From Apricaphanius iberus (taxonomy: Eukaryota > Chordata > Actinopteri > Cyprinodontiformes > Aphaniidae), in contig JAPXFQ010001301.1 in the NCBI GenBank assembly GCA_028564705.1, positions 1,028,063 to 1,092,062 of the forward strand: a stretch of DNA of 64,000 nucleotides. Direction: 5' to 3'. The notes under the pieces are model-generated. The model saw only the letters and a list, made by a program, of their open reading frames with translations, had not been told where the DNA came from and searched no databases. Shown in pieces: positions 58,701 to 64,000 of this stretch (position 1 is its first letter; each line of letters starts with the position of its first letter). The translations under genes were made by a program, and so were the position numbers.

Positions 58701-59449
58701 AAGTATTTGATTCTCTACACTTTCGCTCCCACAGACTAGCCGATGGCAAAAAATCAAAGTTGATTAATAGCAATGCTCGTGACAGGAAAACGATGGAACA
58801 TGAAAGGTGATCCAGGCACATTCTTGTAGTTACAACCCAGGAATTCGCAAGTGCCCACCATTGTTTTATATATTTTACTTGCTGTTGCTTTAGCTGTGTT
58901 TAGTTGTCATCAATCAAGTGTATAAGTTATATTAAACAGCTGATGGGAGGTGCAAACTGTAGACACTGGCCACAGCATGGATTGATTGGACTGGAAAGAA
59001 AATAATGCCAAGTAACAGTGAGGTGTAAATTTTGGCCAGTGTTTTGTTTTTTGTGATGCAAATGAATGAGGCTTTCAAGAGCAGAACATTTTCTGAAGCA
59101 GAACGGCACAGTTTGATGGTCCCAGAAACTACCTGGGACTACTTTCTTGAAAATCTTCCAATGGCAAGAGCTTTAACCAAGAGGTGATCACAGAGTTCAG
59201 TGAATGTGTAGCCTATGCACTATGCGACTAAGGACAGGATACAACTTCATGTCTAAAAATGCAAATTTATCCATTTAATAAATTAACCATCATTTAAAAG
59301 GCCCATTTCGTATTTACCCACGTTGTCTCTTAGTAAAAAATTAAGTTTAATCATTTAAAAATGTGATAAAAAGCAAAACTTGAATAAATAAATTCAACAT
59401 AGAGCTTTGCCTCTCTAGAAAAATGATGCTACTTGTCATCACTCCAGGC

Positions 59450-59790
59450 TTCCAGGTCATGTCATGTTTGGTTGAGAGAGGATCCAAATGCAGAGCGGCA
59501 TTTAGGGCCTTTGCGACCCATTTATTCAATAAACCGATAATCCACAGACTGAAGAGAGAGGACGTAGTTTGGACATGAGCGATAACGAACTGACGAGGAC
59601 AGACAGACACAAGAGGGTATATATACTGTGGGAAGGGGTACTTAACCAAAATAGAGAACACCTTGGAGAGGGGAGAACACTGGGAAGACTTAACAAAAAA
59701 CACCTGAAAACAATAAGACAAACGAGGACACAGGAGCTGGCTGGGGAAGGGAAGAAAATGATGACACAGACAAGACAGACAGATGGATCA
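59450..59790 (-). repeat. Probable solo LTR (Gypsy-like), ends uncertain
   Basis: Read on the minus strand there are a TATATATAC box (complement at about 59617-59627) and AATAAATGGG (complement at about 59515-59525) with about 100 bp between them, Pro-rich CT tracts upstream, and an ACATGACA-like 3' end. I could not find matching flanks, so this is a structural guess. Confidence 0.45.
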
Positions 59791-60621
59791 TAAGAGGTCA
59801 AGAAAAAAAATGGAGCCAGTTCTTTTTAGGTCTTAATGGTAGTTTATTCAGGGGAATCTATCCCACAGCTGAAGATGTTGTTCAGGATGGCAGAGGTTCT
59901 TATAATTCTGCAAAACTGGAGGCAAATAGAAAAATTAGCACTTGTAAACATTAACCCAAACATGGCAGGTGTTACAGGTGTTTAGTTCTAGGCTCAGGTT
60001 ACATCACTCTGCACAATATATGGCAAATATATTGTTATTGCAATATTGATGTTTGCAGTGACCCTTGAGCAAAGAAAATTAACTGTTTAGAATATCAATT
60101 ATTGACCTATCAGAAATGTATGCTGTAGCAACATTTCCTAATATCACAATAATCCTCTGTTTAAGATATTTTATTTTAGGACAACTGTGTCCTTCACCAT
60201 GTGTTTGGTTGCCCTCATGGAGCCACTGATTCCTAAATTCTTAAATCACCATTTATGCTCTCAGGTCCCCACCCTACATGTTCCAATGGCCTAAAACCTG
60301 AACCATACCTGTTGGTGGTGTGCAGATAGACCAAATTACTTCTAAATTGGACCATTTCTTCTTGGTGTTTATTTAAAAAAATATATGAGCATAATCCTCT
60401 TATTCTTTTGTAACTAATCAAGTACTCATCAGATGATGATGTCATACCCTCCCCATTAAAATACTCCCACCGCTGACAGGATATACTGTGCTGCATTGCA
60501 AAGAGGCTCTTGTCCTAATTTACTTCCCTAAATCAACTCATATGCTGAAGTTACTGGCGGAGAATACTGTACATCCAGGTATATTCTCCAGCAAATGCAC
60601 ACATAGGTACAAGTTATGTGA

Positions 60622-60662
<41 letters not shown>

Positions 60663-61588
60663 GCATATTCGTGTAATCTTCTTAAATTCAACTTAAGATT
60701 TAAATGCATAATGATAACTTAACCAAAGGTTTGCAGCAGAAAACAGGCTGCAGTAAGACTGTTTTCCTCTTCATAACGTGTGCAGCCCTGAGCACACAGA
60801 TACAAAAATACACCCCATTCAGAAGGCCACGTTGCCTAGCACCCAGTTAGTGGGTATGATAATGTGGCAGTGTGTGAGATACAAGAACAGCTTTACTGTG
60901 GACAGAAGGAGGCAAATAGAGAAATTAGCATTTGTGATCGTTAACCCAAATATAGGACTGAGCCTACCCTATAACTGAGGAAATCCATCAGATAAGCATG
61001 TTAAGATTGGACCCCAAAAAAATTTAGATTTTGTTAAATGAAGCCAGGGTAACTTTTTTTTGATGAACAAAAGCAGCAACATTTATAGGAAAGCATTAAG
61101 TCAGCATTAACTTAGGCAAACTGGTAGTTACCGACTCGTTAGTCCTTTGCAGTGTACACAACCAATTCTCAGCTGCATTTAATCTGCTAGGCACATGGAA
61201 TACAGCATCTAAAAAGCTTATACAGTACCATCTCATAGCAGTATGCTTCTTATTAAATGATTGACTTAAGCACCCTGCTGAAAAATATTAATCCAACAAC
61301 ATGATGTTTTCACCTCTATGTTTTACAAAAGCTTTGACTGAAAGTAAATCAGTGTTTCAGCAGCTTTGCAGTGTTCTAGATGTTTGCTCGAGATAGAAAA
61401 GCATAGACACTGAAAGCTGCTTCTCCATGTTTGGTTCCAGTTAGTAGACTGGAGTTGGAGGGATCTCAATTGAAGCTTCAAGTCGCGGTGCGCCAACCAA
61501 TCAACTAACATGTGTCAGAGATGCTGTGACTGAGTAATGCACCATAAACCGCACATAAAAAGAAGAAAACTACTATGTAGATGTAATA

Positions 61589-61591
<3 letters not shown>
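59791..61591. other. Unassigned DNA
   Basis: I recognise no gene. A short direct repeat is visible (59928-59975 and 60905-60955, beginning GGAGGCAAATAGA). A (GAAA)n array lies at 60622-60661. The small frames here are unsupported. Confidence 0.5.
60622..60661 (+). repeat. (GAAA)n microsatellite
   Basis: About ten uninterrupted GAAA units. The Lys/Glu-rich end of the frame 60488-60676 is repeat translation. Confidence 0.95.

Positions 61592-61628
<37 letters not shown>
61592..61628 (+). repeat. (TA)n microsatellite at Tc1 target
   Basis: A run of about 18 TA units directly abuts the Tc1/mariner terminus at 61629. TA is the Tc1 target, so the repeat may be both the site of entry and a later expansion. 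Confidence 0.9.
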
Positions 61629-61631
<3 letters not shown>

Positions 61632-61901
61632 TACCGTTCAAAAGTTTGGGGTCACCCAAAAGATTTTGTGTTTTCCATGAAAAGTCACACTTATTCATAC
61701 GTTGTGAAATGAATAAAAAATAGAGTCAAGACATTGACAAGGTTAGAAATAATGATTTTTATTTGAAATAAGATTGTTTTTACATCAAACTTTGCTTTCA
61801 TCAAAGAATCCTCCATTTGCAGCAATTACAGCATTGCAGACCTTTGGCATTCTAGCTGTTAATTTGTTGAGGTAATCTGGAGAAATTGCACCCCAAGCTT
61901 T

Positions 61902-61903
<2 letters not shown>
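61629..61903 (-). mobile_element. Tc1/mariner 3' fragment
   Basis: The terminus CACTACCGTTCAAAAGTTTG is a well-known fish Tc1/mariner end. On the minus strand 61786-61900 encodes a C-terminal piece, KAWGAISPDYLNKLTARMPK followed by VCNAVIAANGGFF. The element is cut at 61904 by the poly(T)-headed GC-rich repeat, so the upstream transposase and other terminus are out of view. Confidence 0.8.
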
Positions 61904-61947
<44 letters not shown>

Positions 61948-64000
61948 GTGTCCTGTCTAGCAGTATGCTACTCAGAATTGGTGTCTGAGTACCAAGTACA
62001 AGCCCAACAGTTTTACTTTCCCAAGCAGAGTAGTACAGCTTCGCTGTAGTACGCCACTTGATGTATATGTATGAAAAATCTTTATTAGTGATTACTGTGG
62101 GTTCAATTTCCTGACGTCATGGACATTAAACTGAGACAAGAAGGGAGAAAGGAAGAAGGTGAAGAAAAGAAACCGGACCAACAGAGGGGCGAACCGATGA
62201 CACACGACAGGGAGGTAAATAAAGAACACAAAACATCCCAGTCCTCCACCTCTGCCGGACGGCAGAGAAACAGTAATACAAAAACAACAAAGTGTACAGA
62301 ACCAAACCAATAGTTCGGATCTGGTAGAATAAACAAAGAATTACACATTCACTACACACAAGCATTGATTAATGAACATAATACAAATGTTTCTGGTAAG
62401 CTCCTGTGAACAACTAACTAATGATGATAACCTCAGCCTAAGATTTGTCCGTCCTCACCTATGTCCCCACACCTATGTGTGTGCGAGCATGCAGGTCGGA
62501 ATAAGGTTTCCCCATGCAAGTGATTGATAGCTGGTGTAAGGAACCGTCAATCCGTCCTACAGGAATCGGCACAGACATGGAGGAGGCAAGAGATGTATGC
62601 ATCCAGCGTCCCACAGAGTACAGAGTCCACAGGCGGATCAGCGCAGGGTCGATCACCCGCCAAGAGGGGAACAGATGGAAGCCCCAGGGGAGCACCCACC
62701 AGCCGCGATGCTGGGGCCCGAGAGATCGCAGTGACGAGCCCACGGGCTCCGCCGGTAACCGGCTACGCCAGGGCGGGCCCGGACCAGGAACCGGAGGCCA
62801 CGGGGACCAGGGGCACCCCACCCCCCAGCGGGGCCCCAACCAGTGACCAGCCGACAAGGGTCCCCCGCCGCCGCCGCAGGCAAGGAGGACCCGCAGCCAA
62901 CCGACGGACAACACACGCCGCCGCCACCCCGGACCAGTACCCACCGCCAACAACCCGGCCCGCCCCCACACATCCACACGCCAGGGAGCCACAGCGGATG
63001 TACGCCCTCCCCAGGCCGCGCCCAGCCGGCACCTGGACATCCAGATCTTCCAGCTCCAGGGTCCAGATCCCGCCCCACGTGGGGCGCCAAGATCAGGGGC
63101 CCAGCCAATGCCGGACAGCCCCACCAGGCGAACAGACCAGCCAGCTGAAGTCCTGGAACCGGCAGGAGGATTGGGCGCCAGGCACGGTCCCCACCGATCC
63201 ACCGGACGGCACCAACCTATTCTACAAACCCGGCACCCCCATAAGAGGTGCCCCAGTCAATCCAAGGAGGACATCGGCCCGAAACAGCGGCCGCCCGACA
63301 CACCGGACCACCCAGGACCCGCCCGACATGCACCAGGACCGAGCCGGGCCGCAACCGGGACCCCCAGCCCCAGGCATCGAGAGTCATCATCAACCAGCGG
63401 GCAGGAGCAACCATCACCGACGGGGAGTGACGGGGAGGGAAGAAGATGCATCAGGCCAGAGAGCAGCCAAACACCCAACCTGACAGGTAGACATAGACAG
63501 ACAGAGACACTCATACGTACCCTCCCTTTCTTGTGTACACATTCTTACAAATACAGGACATACGAAAAAAGGACGCTATACCCTCATTCATACCCCCCAT
63601 ACGTACACTATACTCCATACTCCCAGGCCCAGGGACAGACACCCCAGTAGAGAACCCTGCCCCTGCACCCAGGAGACAGACCCCTTTGCCCACCAGGACG
63701 GGGACAAGTAGACCGCCAAGGCCCCACACCGGCAAGAGCAGCCCACCAGCCCAGGACCCCGACCAGACGGCGTGATGTTCTATCCGGGCTCCGACCCCTG
63801 ATGGTCCAACGAACAGGGGTGTGGAAAGACCCCCCAGCCTCTCTCCCCCAGCTCAATGTGGTGTTGTTGCGTGTTGTTCTAATGTGCACTTAAAACAGAG
63901 GGGGGGGGACATGGGAATACTGCCGGGTACCCCCATCTCCCCCCCCGGGCCCTCAGTGTCTAGATGCGTTTAACCAGTGGGTGCCGGCACCACAGGCGAG
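61904..64000 (-). mobile_element. GC-rich poly(A) retroelement-like repeat, inverted copy, partial
   Basis: A 41-nt T run (61904-61944) reads as a poly(A) tail on the minus strand, with AATAAAG-type sequence at about 62078-62086 (complement). The body is strongly GC-rich from about 62620 to 63480 and matches the repeat at 46383-47190 in its last 160 bp (63840-64000). It therefore runs past the window on the 5' side. No reverse transcriptase is seen. The long open frames on both strands (62524-63483 +, 62459-63202 -) are Pro/Arg- or Gly/Trp-rich and look like composition effects. Confidence 0.65.

Larger units (their letters stand above)
56929..59274. mobile_element. Kolobok-like element: TTAA, long TIRs, THAP scrap
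   Basis: TTAA lies at 56925-56928 and 59275-59278. The arms AGGGATAGTTTGCATTTTTA and, inverted, ATGGATAAATTTGCATTTTTA start inverted repeats that continue for more than 250 bp (for example 57871-58110 with 58940-59180). The left arm is cut by a hAT MITE (57005-57862). The interior holds half a THAP zinc finger on the minus strand and a plus-strand exon-like piece at about 58200-58309 (LYLYEPEYTDAKLQQMELEQ, then a GTGAGA donor). TTAA target, terminal sequence and THAP together suggest Kolobok; the transposase core is missing. Confidence 0.75.

Noticed and set aside
59450..59790. Complete solo LTR with target duplication
   Set aside because: TATA-like and polyadenylation-like signals are present, but I could not find matching flanks or defined TG/CA ends, so it is kept only as a low-confidence repeat.
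62459..63483. Long open frames on both strands (319 residues +, 247 residues -, 151 residues -) that look like proline-, arginine- or glycine-rich proteins
   Set aside because: They overlap each other on opposite strands in very GC-rich DNA where stops are rare, are low in complexity, have no domain, and lie in a dispersed repeat. They are more likely composition effects than genes.
1..64000. Bacterial or viral defence systems, CRISPR arrays, operons, tRNA or rRNA genes
   Set aside because: I looked for regularly spaced direct repeats, tRNA-like clover patterns and clustered same-strand genes. The only short regular repeats are microsatellites and transposon ends.

Overview
This window is vertebrate nuclear DNA, almost certainly from a teleost fish. 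It has no bacterial operon structure, RNA genes or CRISPR arrays. It has a spliced exon and a dense, layered population of fish-type transposable elements: L2-like LINEs with an esterase ORF1, Tc1, piggyBac, hAT, Harbinger and Kolobok-like DNA transposons, and class I endogenous retroviruses (ERVs). I see no complete functional host gene. The best host-gene evidence is one 62-codon exon on the minus strand (22897-23082) with a good acceptor and a GTAAGT donor. It reads like a phospholipid phosphatase-related protein (PLPPR3/4 type), so much of the window may be intron of that gene.

Layout. 1-1782: nothing recognised. 1783-9599: minus-strand L2-like LINE (esterase ORF1, endonuclease, reverse transcriptase), split by a piggyBac element (3761-6996) flanked by TTAA. 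9600-21861: a 12.26-kb ERV with two LTRs, a GTAC target duplication and decayed gag, pro, pol and env. 21866-23400: AT-rich DNA plus the host exon. 23440-28612: second L2-like LINE (plus strand), split by a 1.05-kb TTAA-flanked element. 28613-36162: LINE scraps, a hAT-type MITE with a perfect 8-bp duplication (31210-32075) and a larger hAT-like element (33397-35571) that itself contains other insertions. 36163-46382: a three-level nest of a Harbinger element split by a Tc1 element, split in turn by a 7.2-kb LTR element (37643-44870). That LTR element shares leader, LTR blocks and polypurine end with the 12-kb ERV but has no recognisable genes.

46383-51340: a GC-rich dispersed repeat, hAT and Harbinger MITEs, a minus-strand LINE 3' end with insertions, and an LTR/leader/gag-start scrap of a third retrovirus. 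51700-56064: a minus-strand RT fragment, then the 3' end of another LINE split by a Tc1 element whose right inverted repeat carries a solo LTR. 56209-59274: Harbinger remnant, small MITE, then a Kolobok-like element (TTAA, long inverted repeats, half a THAP zinc finger) with a hAT MITE inside its left arm. 59450-64000: an LTR-like piece, microsatellites, a Tc1/mariner 3' fragment and a second, inverted copy of the GC-rich repeat that runs off the window.

Almost every TE gene is broken, so the genes do not work together as a system. The window is best read as an insertion chronology. The most interesting items are the coding ERV with a related non-coding LTR element in the same 35 kb, the isolated host exon, and the nests whose order can be read base by base.
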